Source of the DNA: Bacteroidales bacterium
Lineage (GTDB): Bacteria; Bacteroidota; Bacteroidia; Bacteroidales; Bacteroidaceae
NCBI GenBank assembly: GCA_004557285.1
Contig: SFEK01000001.1
Span: forward strand, 1 to 41,147
Reading direction: 5' to 3'
Length of the DNA: 41,147 bases
Every line of letters starts with the position of its first letter. The stretch's first letter is position 1. The position numbers and the translations under genes were made by a program. The notes beneath the pieces are model-generated. The model was not told the origin of the DNA. It ran no database searches and saw nothing but the letters and a program-made list of their open reading frames with translations. Below, piece by piece: positions 15,696-25,192 of this stretch.

Positions 15696-17453
15696 ATGAT
15701 ACATTTCAAGCCTTTGACAGCCATCGTCTCGGCACTATTACTTGCCCAACCACTCTGCGCCATGCCCATAGAATTCAGAATCATCCAGACCACTGACGTA
15801 CACGGTAGTTTCTTTCCCTACGACTTCATCAACCGCAAGCCGCAAGCCGGCTCTCTGGCACGCGTGAGCACATACGTCAAGCAGTTGAGAGAGCAGTATG
15901 GAGACCGTCTGATTCTGCTCGATGCGGGAGACATCCTGCAAGGACAGCCCACCTGCTACTATTGCAACTATGTGAAGCCCGAAATACCCAACGTGGCCGC
16001 CCAGGTGATCAACTACATGGGCTATGACGCCCAGACCATAGGCAACCACGACATCGAGACGGGACATGCCGTGTATGACAAATGGATTGGCGAGACACGC
16101 TGCCCCATGCTGGGCGCAAATGTCATCGACACACGCACACAACAGCCCTATCTCAAGCCCTATACCATCATCGAGCGAAGCGGGGTGCGCATAGCTGTCA
16201 TCGGCATGCTTACCGATGCCATTCCTTGCTGGCTGGGTGAAGAGCTGTGGCAGGGACTGCGCTTCGACGACGTGGTGGAGAGCTCGCGCCAATGGGTGGC
16301 TTATGTCAAGGAGCATGAGCACCCCGATGTGATAGTGGGTCTCTTCCATTGTGGACTGGAAGGGGGCATCGCCACCGACGTCTATGAGGAAAACCCCACC
16401 CTGCGTGTAGCTAAAAACGTGCCGGGCTTTGATGTCATCTTCTATGGTCACGACCACCGCACCCACCAGCAGGTGGTGACCTCGGCAGACGGCAGCGAGA
16501 CGCTTCTGCTCAACCCGTCGAGCAACGCCACACACGTTTGCGATGCCACCTTGCGTGTGGAAATCGACGACAACGGGAAGGTGACCAACAAGAAACTGCT
16601 GGGCAAACTGCAGAGCGTGCGCGACTTGGACATCGACGACCAGTTCATGCAGCACTTCCAGGCCAGCATCGACAGCACCATGACCTTTGTCAACCGCCGC
16701 ATAGGCACCATGACACACACCATCTACACACGCGACGCCTTTTTCGGAAGCAGTTCGTTCTGCGACCTGGTGCACAACCTGCAGCTGCAGATAACCGGCG
16801 CCGACATCTCGTTCAACGCTCCCCTCACCTTCGACTCGACCATTGCCGAGGGCGACATCCACATGAGCGACATGTTCAACCTCTACAAATATGAGAACCT
16901 GGTGTGCTGCCTGAAGATGACGGGCAAAGAGATACGCAACTATCTGGAGATGAGCTACGACCAATGGATTGCCACCATGCGCACGCCCGACGACCACATC
17001 ATGCTCATGGACCAACGCACCAACAGCAAGAAGGAGCCTTATTTCGTGTTCAGAAACCTGGCTTTCAATTTTGACAGCGCAGCCGGCATCAACTATGAGG
17101 TGGACGTAACCAAGGAAAAGGGCAGCAGAATACACATCCTCAGCATGGCCGACGGCACACCGTTTGACAACGACAGATGGTACAACGTGGTGATGAACAG
17201 CTACCGGGCCAACGGCGGCGGCGAACTGCTCACCAAGGGGGCCGGCATTCCTCAAGACCAGCTCACCAAGCGCATCACCTACAAGAGCGAGCGCGACCAG
17301 CGACACTATCTCACCAAGGCCATCGAAGAGGCCGGGAACATCGACCCCAAGCCCAACGGCAACTGGCGTTTCGTGCCCGATGAATGGACAAAGCCAGCCC
17401 TGGAGCGCGACCGCAAACTGCTCTTCCGTTCGGCTTATGCTGACGGTGAATGA
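15696..17453 (+). CDS. Secreted 5'-nucleotidase / metallophosphatase (UshA-like)
   Basis: This 585-residue enzyme has a signal peptide (about 1-22) and a calcineurin-like metallophosphatase domain with all metal-ligand motifs: DVHG (34-37), GDILQG (78-83), GNHD (116-119), FHCG and GHDH. The C-terminal 5'-nucleotidase domain (about 335-530) contains FFGSSSFCDL and NSYRANGGGE. It should release phosphate from nucleotides or NAD-derived products in the periplasm. nudC starts 16 bases after it, so both may act on nucleotide salvage, although in different compartments. Confidence 0.9.
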   Translation: MIHFKPLTAIVSALLLAQPLCAMPIEFRIIQTTDVHGSFFPYDFINRKPQAGSLARVSTYVKQLREQYGDRLILLDAGDILQGQPTCYYCNYVKPEIPNVAAQVINYMGYDAQTIGNHDIETGHAVYDKWIGETRCPMLGANVIDTRTQQPYLKPYTIIERSGVRIAVIGMLTDAIPCWLGEELWQGLRFDDVVESSRQWVAYVKEHEHPDVIVGLFHCGLEGGIATDVYEENPTLRVAKNVPGFDVIFYGHDHRTHQQVVTSADGSETLLLNPSSNATHVCDATLRVEIDDNGKVTNKKLLGKLQSVRDLDIDDQFMQHFQASIDSTMTFVNRRIGTMTHTIYTRDAFFGSSSFCDLVHNLQLQITGADISFNAPLTFDSTIAEGDIHMSDMFNLYKYENLVCCLKMTGKEIRNYLEMSYDQWIATMRTPDDHIMLMDQRTNSKKEPYFVFRNLAFNFDSAAGINYEVDVTKEKGSRIHILSMADGTPFDNDRWYNVVMNSYRANGGGELLTKGAGIPQDQLTKRITYKSERDQRHYLTKAIEEAGNIDPKPNGNWRFVPDEWTKPALERDRKLLFRSAYADGE

Positions 17454-17469
17454 CCAAACACCTGACATC

Positions 17470-18273
17470 ATGAAGCATTATTGGTTCATCTTTCAAGGCG
17501 ACATGCTCCTGCTGGAGACTACAGCCCACGACACCTACCGGGTGCCATGTGCCGACATGCCGCCCGTGGATCCAAGCCCCGGCACCACCATACACGACAT
17601 CGGCCTGCTCGACGACATCGGCGTGAAAGCCTTTGCCACGACGACACACGAGCCGCAACCGGGCTTCGAGTTCATGCCCCTCAGGGCATCCTACAACCAC
17701 CTGCCACTTGCCCATTATCTCAAGGCGGGCAAATGCCGCGAAATCATCCATTGGGACAACGGAACACGCTATTGCGGAGCCTGCGGAACACCATTGGAAC
17801 CCATGACCGAAATATCCAAACGTTGCCCCAAATGCGGGCGTGAGGCATGGCCGCAGCTCAACATAGCGGTCATCGTGCTCATACGCAAGGCCGACGAGGT
17901 GCTGCTGGTACAGGCCAAGAACTTCAGGCGAAACTATTTCGGACTGGTGGCCGGATTCGTGGAAACGGGCGAAACCCTGGAACAGGCCGTGCAGCGAGAG
18001 GTGATGGAAGAAACACGGCTGACCATCACCAACCTGAAATACTTCGCCTCGCAACCCTGGCCATACCCCTGCAACCTGATGGTGGGATTTACCGCCGACT
18101 ATGCAGGCGGCGAGGTGGCCCTGCAGAGCGAAGAACTCTCCAAAGGCGGATGGTTTACCAAAGACAACCTGCCGCAGATACCCGAAAAACTGTCTATCGC
18201 CCGCAAGCTCATCGACAGCTGGATAGAACAGCAACAACACCCTACACCTATCCGGCATGAAACAGGGCACTAA
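17470..18273 (+). CDS. nudC: NADH pyrophosphatase NudC
   Basis: This 267-residue Nudix hydrolase splits NAD(H) to NMN(H) and AMP; in E. coli it also removes NAD caps from RNA. It has a zinc ribbon (C102, C105, C119, C122), a complete Nudix box (162-184, ending REVMEETRL) and the NudC-specific SQPWPYP motif (194-200), which separates it from other Nudix enzymes. ATG 17470 is chosen; an ATG at 17380 in the same frame would lie within the nucleotidase gene and add a tail unlike the family. Its end overlaps the next gene by 17 bases. Confidence 0.92.
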   Translation: MKHYWFIFQGDMLLLETTAHDTYRVPCADMPPVDPSPGTTIHDIGLLDDIGVKAFATTTHEPQPGFEFMPLRASYNHLPLAHYLKAGKCREIIHWDNGTRYCGACGTPLEPMTEISKRCPKCGREAWPQLNIAVIVLIRKADEVLLVQAKNFRRNYFGLVAGFVETGETLEQAVQREVMEETRLTITNLKYFASQPWPYPCNLMVGFTADYAGGEVALQSEELSKGGWFTKDNLPQIPEKLSIARKLIDSWIEQQQHPTPIRHETGH

Positions 18274-18637
18274 AGTCATCATTGCCATGGGCACCAACTG
18301 CCACAGACAGCAGCACACCACCCTTGCGTTGCAGCAGCTCAGACAGCTCATCGACAGCCGCCTGCAGGCCACCCAACCCCTTGAAACCGAAGCCATCGGC
18401 ATGGATAGCGACCGATTTCTCAACACACTCGTGGCCCTGCACACCACCCTGACGCTGCAACAGCTCACACAACTCACCAAAGACATCGAGCGCATGTGCG
18501 GCGACACCAAGGAAGCCAGAAACCACAACATCGTGAACATCGACATCGACATCCTGCAATATGGCGACACACGCCTGCATGTGGACGACTGGAACCGCCC
18601 GTACATCGCCACCCTGTTGAAACAACTCAACCCTTAA
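18257..18637 (+). CDS. folK: Short, divergent HPPK-like protein (folate biosynthesis)
   Basis: This 126-residue protein reads like 2-amino-4-hydroxy-6-hydroxymethyldihydropteridine pyrophosphokinase: MGTN at the start in place of GSN, FLNTLVALHTTL like the Asn-containing pterin loop, LTKDIERMCG, and DIDIL with the two magnesium-binding aspartates. It is shorter than the usual 150-180 residues, lacks the C-terminal HPR-type segment and has NIVNIDIDIL in place of RTLDLDIL. It may be a minimal HPPK or a paralogue with another role. It starts inside the end of nudC, so translation is coupled. Confidence 0.7.
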   Translation: MKQGTKVIIAMGTNCHRQQHTTLALQQLRQLIDSRLQATQPLETEAIGMDSDRFLNTLVALHTTLTLQQLTQLTKDIERMCGDTKEARNHNIVNIDIDILQYGDTRLHVDDWNRPYIATLLKQLNP

Positions 18638-18657
18638 CCCACCTATTTTTATTATAT

Positions 18658-19914
18658 ATGATGAAAAAGAACCTGACAAGACGACTGCTCGCCACGCTAT
18701 GCCTCTTCATGGTGATGATGCTGGCCCACGCCCAGCAGTTTGAGCAATATTTCTCCGACAACACCCTGCGCCTCGACTACATCTTCTCGGGCGATGCCCA
18801 CCGGCAGACGATAAGTCTCGACAAGCTCAATGTCATGCCCCGCTGGTACGGGCGCAAGGCACGTCTGGCCGAACTGCCTGCCGACGGCAACGGACAGCTC
18901 ACGGTGCGCAGCCACCGCACGGGCGAGGTGATTTACCGCCATTTCTTCTCCACCCTGTTCCAGGAGTGGCTCTCCTACCCCGAGGCCGAGACCACCAGCC
19001 GCGCCTTCGAGAACGTGTTTCTCGTGCCCATGCCCAAAGACACGGTGGATGTGACGGTGACACTCCGCGACAACCGCCGACAGGTGATGTGCGAGATGAC
19101 ACACACGGTGGCACCACAGGATATCCTCATCAGGCACATCGGACAGGAGAATGTCACCCCATATGTCACCCTTCAGCAGGCCGCCGACCCCGACCATTGC
19201 ATCCACATCGCCTTCGTGGCCGAAGGATATCAGGAGAGCGAGATGGACACCTATATCGCCGATGCGCAAACGGCCATCGACGCCATATTCGCCCACGAGC
19301 CCTTCAAGACGGAGCGCAGCAAGTTCAACATCATCGCCGTCAAGTCGCCATCGAAAGATAGCGGCACCAGCACACCATCGAAAGGCATATGGAAAAACAC
19401 GGCGCTCCACTCTCACTTCGACACCTTCTACAGCAACCGCTATCTCACGACGCTCAGTATCAAAACCCTGCACGACTGGCTGGCAGGCACACCCTACGAG
19501 CACATCATCATTCTGGTGAATACCGATGAATATGGCGGTGGAGGCATCCTCAACTCTTATGTGCTGTCGATGACCCACCATGCCAAATACCGCCCCGTCA
19601 TCACCCACGAGTTTGGACACAGCTTCTGCGGTCTGGCCGACGAATATGCCTACGAGAGCGAAGACATCCCCATGTATCCGCACGATGTGGAACCCTGGGA
19701 GGCCAATATCACCACGCTGGTTGACTTTGACTGCAAATGGAAAGACATGGTGACCCCCGACAAGAGCATCGGCCTGTATGAGGGTGCCGGCTACAACATG
19801 AAAGGCATCTACCGCCCCACCCCCGACTGCCGTATGCGCACCAACGAGCATCCCGACTTCTGCCCTGTGTGCCAGCGTGCCCTGCGCCGTCTCATCGACT
19901 TCTATACCAAATAG
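18658..19914 (+). CDS. Secreted M64 family metallopeptidase
   Basis: This 418-residue protein has a signal peptide (about 1-25, ending AHAQ). The zinc-binding motif HEFGHSFCGLADEY begins near residue 317, as in peptidase family M64 (the family of Clostridium IgA protease). The N-terminal part (about 30-165) is a beta-rich M64 N domain. It lacks cell-wall anchors, so it is probably periplasmic or surface exposed. Real substrates in Bacteroidales are unknown, and IgA cleavage should not be assumed. The stop codon is followed directly by the ATG of the TPR gene. The upstream in-frame extension to 18496 lies in folK and is rejected. Confidence 0.88.
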   Translation: MMKKNLTRRLLATLCLFMVMMLAHAQQFEQYFSDNTLRLDYIFSGDAHRQTISLDKLNVMPRWYGRKARLAELPADGNGQLTVRSHRTGEVIYRHFFSTLFQEWLSYPEAETTSRAFENVFLVPMPKDTVDVTVTLRDNRRQVMCEMTHTVAPQDILIRHIGQENVTPYVTLQQAADPDHCIHIAFVAEGYQESEMDTYIADAQTAIDAIFAHEPFKTERSKFNIIAVKSPSKDSGTSTPSKGIWKNTALHSHFDTFYSNRYLTTLSIKTLHDWLAGTPYEHIIILVNTDEYGGGGILNSYVLSMTHHAKYRPVITHEFGHSFCGLADEYAYESEDIPMYPHDVEPWEANITTLVDFDCKWKDMVTPDKSIGLYEGAGYNMKGIYRPTPDCRMRTNEHPDFCPVCQRALRRLIDFYTK

Positions 19915-20541
19915 ATGCACAGATTGCCCTACTTACGATCTACGGTCTTGTGCGGCCTCTTCATCGTCATGCCGGCCATGCTACATGCGCAGACCGGCAA
20001 GGCAGAAGACACGCGCAGACTGGAACGTGCGCTCGACTATTTCTCGGGGCAGAAATACCACGAGGCCCTGCTCCTGCTGGCTGCCCTCGACAGGCAATAT
20101 ACCCTCAACCCCCGCTTCAAGGCCTATCTGGGCATGTGCTACTATCACGAGTGGGAATACGACAAGGCCTGTCTGTATCTCGACGGGTGCATACCGCAGC
20201 TCGAAGCCTTCTCGCCACAGGAGCGTGGTGTGTATTATCATGCCGCCGCCGAGAGCCACTTCATGCTGGGGCAATACACCGAGGCCATCCCCCTCTATGA
20301 GCGGCGTCTTGTGGTGTGCCATGCCGACGAGCGTGCCGACGTGCTGTTCCACCTGGGGTGCTGCCACCTCTTCACAGGCAACGGACAGGCGGCCGCCGAA
20401 TACCTGCAGGCTTCGCTCAGCTGCTACGAAGCCTACCCCGTTGAGGGCAGGCAAAACCGCATCACACAGATAAGCAAGATGGTGAGGACACTCCAGCAGA
20501 CGGAGGCAAAAACAGACAAAAGCCCCTCTTACACACAATAA
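19915..20541 (+). CDS. Exported TPR-repeat protein
   Basis: This 208-residue protein has a signal peptide (about 1-26, ending LHAQ) and four to five TPR-like helix pairs, for example ALDYFSGQKYHEALLLLAAL, YLGMCYYHEWEYDKACLYL and SHFMLGQYTEAIPLYERRL. It begins at the base after the M64 stop codon, and the TonB receptor follows 26 bases later. It could be a periplasmic scaffold linking the peptidase and the receptor, by inference from gene order only. Confidence 0.85.
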   Translation: MHRLPYLRSTVLCGLFIVMPAMLHAQTGKAEDTRRLERALDYFSGQKYHEALLLLAALDRQYTLNPRFKAYLGMCYYHEWEYDKACLYLDGCIPQLEAFSPQERGVYYHAAAESHFMLGQYTEAIPLYERRLVVCHADERADVLFHLGCCHLFTGNGQAAAEYLQASLSCYEAYPVEGRQNRITQISKMVRTLQQTEAKTDKSPSYTQ

Positions 20542-20567
20542 ACAATGGCAATATCTCGTTATATACG

Positions 20568-22994
20568 ATGATGATACAAAAGCGAACACTACTTTTCACG
20601 ATAGCCCTGCTGTGGCTCGTTGCGGCCACGGCGCAGACTTTCACCCTGCAGGGCAAGGTGACCGACAGCGACATGAGCCCCATCGAACTGGCCACGGTTT
20701 CGGTGCTCAGCCAGGGTCGTGTGGCCATGACCAATCTCAAGGGCGAGTTTTCCATGCAGCTGCAGAGTGCCGACAGCGTGGTGGTGAAATTTTCGATGGT
20801 GGGCTACAAGACCAAGACCCGTGTGCTGCGCCGCCCACGCGGCAAGCAGACGCTGCAGATACAGTTGTTTGACGACAACCTGCTCTCCGAAGTGACCGTG
20901 ACCGAAAAGAAACGGCAGACGGGAAGCACACAGCAGCTCGATGCCAAGGACCTGCAGCACACGCCCAGCGTGACGGGTAATGCCGTTGAAGAACTGATAC
21001 AGCAGCAGGCAGGCGTGTCGAGCCACAGCGAACTGTCGTCGCAATACAACGTGCGTGGCGGAAGTTTTGACGAGAACAGCGTGTATATCAACAATGTGGA
21101 GGTGTATCGCCCCTTCCTGGTGCGCAGCGGACAGCAGGAAGGCCTGTCAATCATCAACCCCGACATGGTGCAGTCGATCGGCTTCTCCACGGGCGGTTTC
21201 GAGGCCATCTATGGCGACAAGATGTCGTCGGCACTCGACATCACCTACAAGCGGCCCAAGGGCTTCGAGGCCAAGGCATCGGCCAGTCTGCTCGGGGCAA
21301 GTGCCTATGTGGGCTTCAGCAACAAGAAGTTCAGCTGGAGCAACGGCCTGCGCTACAAGACCAACAAGGGTATGCTCTCCACCCTCGACACCGACGGCGA
21401 GTATGACCCCAAATTCCTCGACTACCAGACATTCCTCACCTACAGCCCCTCCAAGCGGTGGGACATCTCCTTCATCGGCGACATCTCTGACAGCCGCTAC
21501 AACTTCTATCCCGAAAACCGCGAAACCAAGTTTGGCACCATGCAGAGCGTCAAGGCGTTCAAGGTGTATTTCGACGGTTGGGAGAAGGATGTGTTCACCA
21601 CCTTCTTCGGATCGCTCAACATCACCCACAAGCTCAACGACAAGACCCAGTTCTCGCTCATCACCTCGGCATTCCACACCAACGAGCAGGAACGCTATGA
21701 CATCCAGGGGCAGTATTGGCTCAACGAGACCGAAACCAACGAGAACCTCGGCGTGGGCACCTATATGGAACATGCACGCAACTATCTCAAGGCCACCGTC
21801 AAGAGCGTGAAGCTGGCCGTGAGCCACAAGCCCAAGAACCACCACATACAGGCGGGTCTTACCTACAAGATAGAGAAAATCAGAGAATATACCAAGGAAT
21901 ATGAGATGCGCGACTCCAGCGGCTACAGCGTGCCTCACACGGGGCAAGACCTCTACATGATCTATTCGCTCAAGGCCAACAACAAGCTCGATGCCAACCG
22001 CGTGGAAACCTATATCCAGGACACCTGGAAATTTGCCAACGCTGATGAAACCACCTTCTACACGCTCAACTATGGCGTGAGGTTCAGCCATTGGAACTTC
22101 AACAAGGAGAGCATCTTCAGTCCGCGTGTGTCGCTGGGCATCGTGCCGGCATTCAACAACGATGTCACCCTGCGTTTCGCCACAGGCTTCTACTACCAGG
22201 CTCCCTTCTTCAAGGAGCTGCGCGACACCTTCACCGTCAACAACATCACACATGCCACGCTCAACCGCAAAATCAAGAGCCAGCAGAGCATACATTTCAT
22301 CGCCGGTTTCGACTACCGCTTCAAGCTGCGCGAGCGGCCCTACCGCTTTTCGGCCGAGGCCTACTACAAGGCGTTGAACAATCTGGTGCCCTATACCGTC
22401 AACAACGTGAAGATCACCTACGATGCCAGTCAGCAATGTAGCGGACACGCCGCAGGACTCGACCTGAAGCTCTACGGCGAGTTTGTGCCCGGCACCGACT
22501 CGTGGGTAAGCCTGTCGCTCATGAGCACCAAGATGAAAATCAACGGCAGGAGCATCCCCATGCCCACCGACCAGCGTTATGCCGTCAACCTGTTCTTCAC
22601 CGACTATTTCCCGGGCACCGACCGCTGGAAGATGTCGCTCAAACTGGCCATTGCCGACGGTCTGCCCTTCGGCGCACCCCACCGCGACCTCTCCGACCAG
22701 CCTTTCCGCGCACCGGCCTACCGCCGTGCCGACATCGGCATGAGCTATCTGGCCTACGGCAAGCACAAGACGTCTGCCGAAGAAGTGGTGATATCGCCCA
22801 AAAACAAGAAAAAGAAAAAGAAGAGCAGCATCCCCGTCAAGGCGGTGTGGCTGGGCATCGACTGCCTCAACCTGCTGGGCATCAACAACGTGAACTCTTA
22901 CTACTGGATTACCGACGTGACCAACCAGCAATATGCCGTGCCCAATTATCTCACAGGTAGGCAGCTAAATGTCAAGGCCACCATCGAATTCTGA
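20568..22994 (+). CDS. TonB-dependent outer membrane receptor
   Basis: This 808-residue protein has a signal peptide (about 1-23), a carboxypeptidase-like regulatory domain (24-108, starting FTLQGKVTD), a TonB plug (about 110-235, with YNVRGGSFDENSVYINN) and a beta-barrel ending in Phe. No SusD gene is adjacent, so it is not a SusC-type glycan importer; its gene order with a peptidase suggests peptide or metal-type cargo. A lysine run (KNKKKKKKSS, about 745-754) sits near a barrel loop or turn and is coded by an A-rich tract. Confidence 0.9.
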   Translation: MMIQKRTLLFTIALLWLVAATAQTFTLQGKVTDSDMSPIELATVSVLSQGRVAMTNLKGEFSMQLQSADSVVVKFSMVGYKTKTRVLRRPRGKQTLQIQLFDDNLLSEVTVTEKKRQTGSTQQLDAKDLQHTPSVTGNAVEELIQQQAGVSSHSELSSQYNVRGGSFDENSVYINNVEVYRPFLVRSGQQEGLSIINPDMVQSIGFSTGGFEAIYGDKMSSALDITYKRPKGFEAKASASLLGASAYVGFSNKKFSWSNGLRYKTNKGMLSTLDTDGEYDPKFLDYQTFLTYSPSKRWDISFIGDISDSRYNFYPENRETKFGTMQSVKAFKVYFDGWEKDVFTTFFGSLNITHKLNDKTQFSLITSAFHTNEQERYDIQGQYWLNETETNENLGVGTYMEHARNYLKATVKSVKLAVSHKPKNHHIQAGLTYKIEKIREYTKEYEMRDSSGYSVPHTGQDLYMIYSLKANNKLDANRVETYIQDTWKFANADETTFYTLNYGVRFSHWNFNKESIFSPRVSLGIVPAFNNDVTLRFATGFYYQAPFFKELRDTFTVNNITHATLNRKIKSQQSIHFIAGFDYRFKLRERPYRFSAEAYYKALNNLVPYTVNNVKITYDASQQCSGHAAGLDLKLYGEFVPGTDSWVSLSLMSTKMKINGRSIPMPTDQRYAVNLFFTDYFPGTDRWKMSLKLAIADGLPFGAPHRDLSDQPFRAPAYRRADIGMSYLAYGKHKTSAEEVVISPKNKKKKKKSSIPVKAVWLGIDCLNLLGINNVNSYYWITDVTNQQYAVPNYLTGRQLNVKATIEF

Positions 22995-23076
22995 TGTTCA
23001 TGTCCACTCCTTGCTGTTCGTATTCACCAAAACGGTCATGGCTGCCAAAGGGGGTGCGGCATACAAACCAACAATA

Positions 23077-23118
23077 ACTGTACAACTGTAATGACTGTAC
23101 AACTGTAATGACTGTAAT
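23077..23118 (+). repeat. 17-bp tandem repeat (ACTGTAAT family)
   Basis: The 17-base unit ACTGTACAACTGTAATG occurs twice exactly (23077-23093 and 23094-23110), followed by ACTGTAAT. It lies between the TonB receptor and the YjbR gene. Related repeats are at 32102-32151 and 39691-39790 in the opposite orientation. Confidence 0.7.
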
Positions 23119-23174
23119 TTCGAAAGGCAGCCACAAGAGAACTCTCGTATAGGGAGAAACAGCAAACCCCATCC

Positions 23175-23552
23175 ATGGAAACGAACATTGAAGACATACG
23201 TGCTTTTGCCCTGTCGCTGCAAGGCGTGACCGAAGACATGCCCTTTGGCGACGACAATGTGGTATTTCGCATAGGAGGAAAAATTTTCCTCTGCCTCTCG
23301 TTGGCGGCAGACAATCCCCATTTTGCCCTCAAGCTATTGCCCGGGCGCAACGAAGAGTTGAGGGAGCAACACGCCGACATCACCCCCGCCTATCATTGGA
23401 ACAAGAAGCATTGGAGCGACGTGTTCTACAAGAGGGGATTTGCCCCCGACACCATCAACCGGCTCATCGAAGAGTCGTATCTGCTGGTGCTACATCAGCT
23501 GCCCAAAAAGACAAGAGAGGAGATTTCAAGACTCTCGCACCCTCTGCCTTGA
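23175..23552 (+). CDS. MmcQ/YjbR family protein
   Basis: This 125-residue cytoplasmic protein of the CyaY-like YjbR fold has the family marks MPFGDD, VFRIGGKIF and a W-K-H-W region (YHWNKKHWSDV). Members are annotated as DNA-binding, but the biochemical role is unknown. It stands alone between the TonB receptor and the convergent dnaB gene. ATG 23175 gives the usual family length. Confidence 0.88.
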   Translation: METNIEDIRAFALSLQGVTEDMPFGDDNVVFRIGGKIFLCLSLAADNPHFALKLLPGRNEELREQHADITPAYHWNKKHWSDVFYKRGFAPDTINRLIEESYLLVLHQLPKKTREEISRLSHPLP

Positions 23553-23645
23553 ACCGCTGATGAAACGATGAAGGTGCTCCCCTCAGGGGCAACAGCTTGT
23601 TCACGGTATATTCACAGCAATTGACATACTCTCAAAGAAAATACG

Positions 23646-25145
23646 TCAAAACGGCATGGGACCACCCATCGGTTCGCCAAACGGTGGTGGCGGCGGCACA
23701 TTACCGCCATCGCCGCCATTGAGCCGAGAGCCGATGATTTCGCCGCCGCCGATGGGCAGGCGATCGCCCTCGCCGGGATTGTCGAAACGCGTGAACTCGC
23801 CGCGGAAGGTGAGCGTCACGTCGCCCGTGCCACCCTTACGGTGCTTGGCGATGATGATCTGCGCCTTGCCGCGCAGGTCGTTGCCCTTCTCGTCGGTAAA
23901 TATGCGGTAATATTCGGGTCGATGCACAAAGAGCACCATGTCGGCATCCTGCTCGATGGCACCCGACTCACGCAGGTCGCTCAGCTGCGGGCGTTTGCCC
24001 TCCAAGCCCTCGCGCCCCTCCACGGTACGGTTCAGCTGCGAGAGGGCCAGCACAGGCACGTCCAACTCCTTGGCCAGCGACTTGAGCGAGCGGCTGATGG
24101 TGGAAACCTCCTCCTGACGACTGCCGAATTTGGCGCCGCTGGCGTTCATCAGCTGCAGGTAGTCAATCATGATGATCTTCACCCCCTTTTCGCGCACCAG
24201 CCGTCGGGCCTTGGTGCGCAGTTCGAAAATCGACATGCCCGGCGTGTCGTCGATGAAGATGGGAGCCTGCTGCAGCCGTCGGATGTTCTTGTCCAGGCGG
24301 CTCCACTCCTCGTCGTCGAGCTGTCCGTTGAGGATTTTCTTGCCCGAAATCTCGCACACGTTAGCCATCAGTCGGTTGCACAGCTGCACATTGTTCATTT
24401 CGAGCGAGAAGAAGGCAACGGGCGTGTTGTAGTCCACGGCAACGTTCTTGGCCAGCGAGAGAGCGAAGGCGGTCTTGCCCATGGCCGGTCGTCCGGCGAT
24501 GATCACCAGGTCGCTCTTCTGCCATCCCGAGGTATAGTCGTCGAGCTTGGCATATCCCGTGGGCAGTCCCGTGAGACCACCCTTGTTGGCGGCCGCCTGC
24601 TGCAATATCCTCACGGCCTGCTCCACCACCGAGTCAATCTGCTCGTAGTCCTTGCGCATGTTATTCTGCGAGAGCTGGAACAGGTTGCTCTCCGTCTCCT
24701 GCATCAGTTCGTCCACATCCACCGTTTCGTCGAAGGCCTTGGTTTCCACCACGCTGGCAAACGAGATGAGCTGCCTGGCGAGTGATTTCTGCGCCAGAAT
24801 CTTGGCATGGTATTCGATGTGCGCCGACGAGGCCACGGCCGAGCTCAGGTCGAGGATATACCCCGGGCCACCGATATTGTCGAGGTTGCCGTCACGTTTC
24901 AGCTGTTCGATGACGGTCATGATGTCCACGGGGCTTTCCTCGATGTTGAGAGTCTGTATCGCCTTGAAAATCTTCTGGTGCTTTGGTTCGTAGAACGTCT
25001 CCGGTTTGAGTACCTCGCTCACCACCGAGAAGGCATCCTTGTCAATCATAAGCGCTCCGAGCACGATGCGCTCGATGTCGGTGGCCTGCGGCTGCAGGTG
25101 TCCGAAATGGTTGTCTATGGGTCGTGTATTTTTCCTTTCTGCCAT
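23646..25145 (-). CDS. dnaB: Replicative DNA helicase DnaB
   Basis: This 499-residue hexameric helicase unwinds DNA at the replication fork. It has the N-terminal DnaB domain (about 20-120), Walker A GRPAMGKT (218-225), Walker B IIMIDYLQLM, and the C-terminal H4 and arginine-finger region (SQLNRTVE, AKHRKGGTG). No intein is present. The Gly/Pro-rich tail (about 468-499) is disordered. It has a TACCTTTG -7 box at 25193-25200, 48 bases before the ATG. A rolling or phage context is absent, so this is the housekeeping copy. Confidence 0.96.
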   Translation of the reverse strand: MAERKNTRPIDNHFGHLQPQATDIERIVLGALMIDKDAFSVVSEVLKPETFYEPKHQKIFKAIQTLNIEESPVDIMTVIEQLKRDGNLDNIGGPGYILDLSSAVASSAHIEYHAKILAQKSLARQLISFASVVETKAFDETVDVDELMQETESNLFQLSQNNMRKDYEQIDSVVEQAVRILQQAAANKGGLTGLPTGYAKLDDYTSGWQKSDLVIIAGRPAMGKTAFALSLAKNVAVDYNTPVAFFSLEMNNVQLCNRLMANVCEISGKKILNGQLDDEEWSRLDKNIRRLQQAPIFIDDTPGMSIFELRTKARRLVREKGVKIIMIDYLQLMNASGAKFGSRQEEVSTISRSLKSLAKELDVPVLALSQLNRTVEGREGLEGKRPQLSDLRESGAIEQDADMVLFVHRPEYYRIFTDEKGNDLRGKAQIIIAKHRKGGTGDVTLTFRGEFTRFDNPGEGDRLPIGGGEIIGSRLNGGDGGNVPPPPPFGEPMGGPMPF

Positions 25146-25192
25146 ATTGTGTGTTGAATGTATGAAATGTTACGCCACGGGAATATTTTTTG

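Noticed and set aside
14355..15704. 449-codon open frame antisense to the zinc-ribbon gene
   Set aside because: Its translation is Val/Cys/Leu-rich low complexity and lies wholly opposite a better supported gene.
15738..17471. 577-codon open frame antisense to the 5'-nucleotidase gene
   Set aside because: It is the shadow of a strong gene with signal peptide and all metal motifs; the antisense translation matches no known fold and has low-complexity composition.
21147..22931. 594-codon open frame antisense to the TonB receptor gene
   Set aside because: Shadow of the receptor; no start signal or family likeness.
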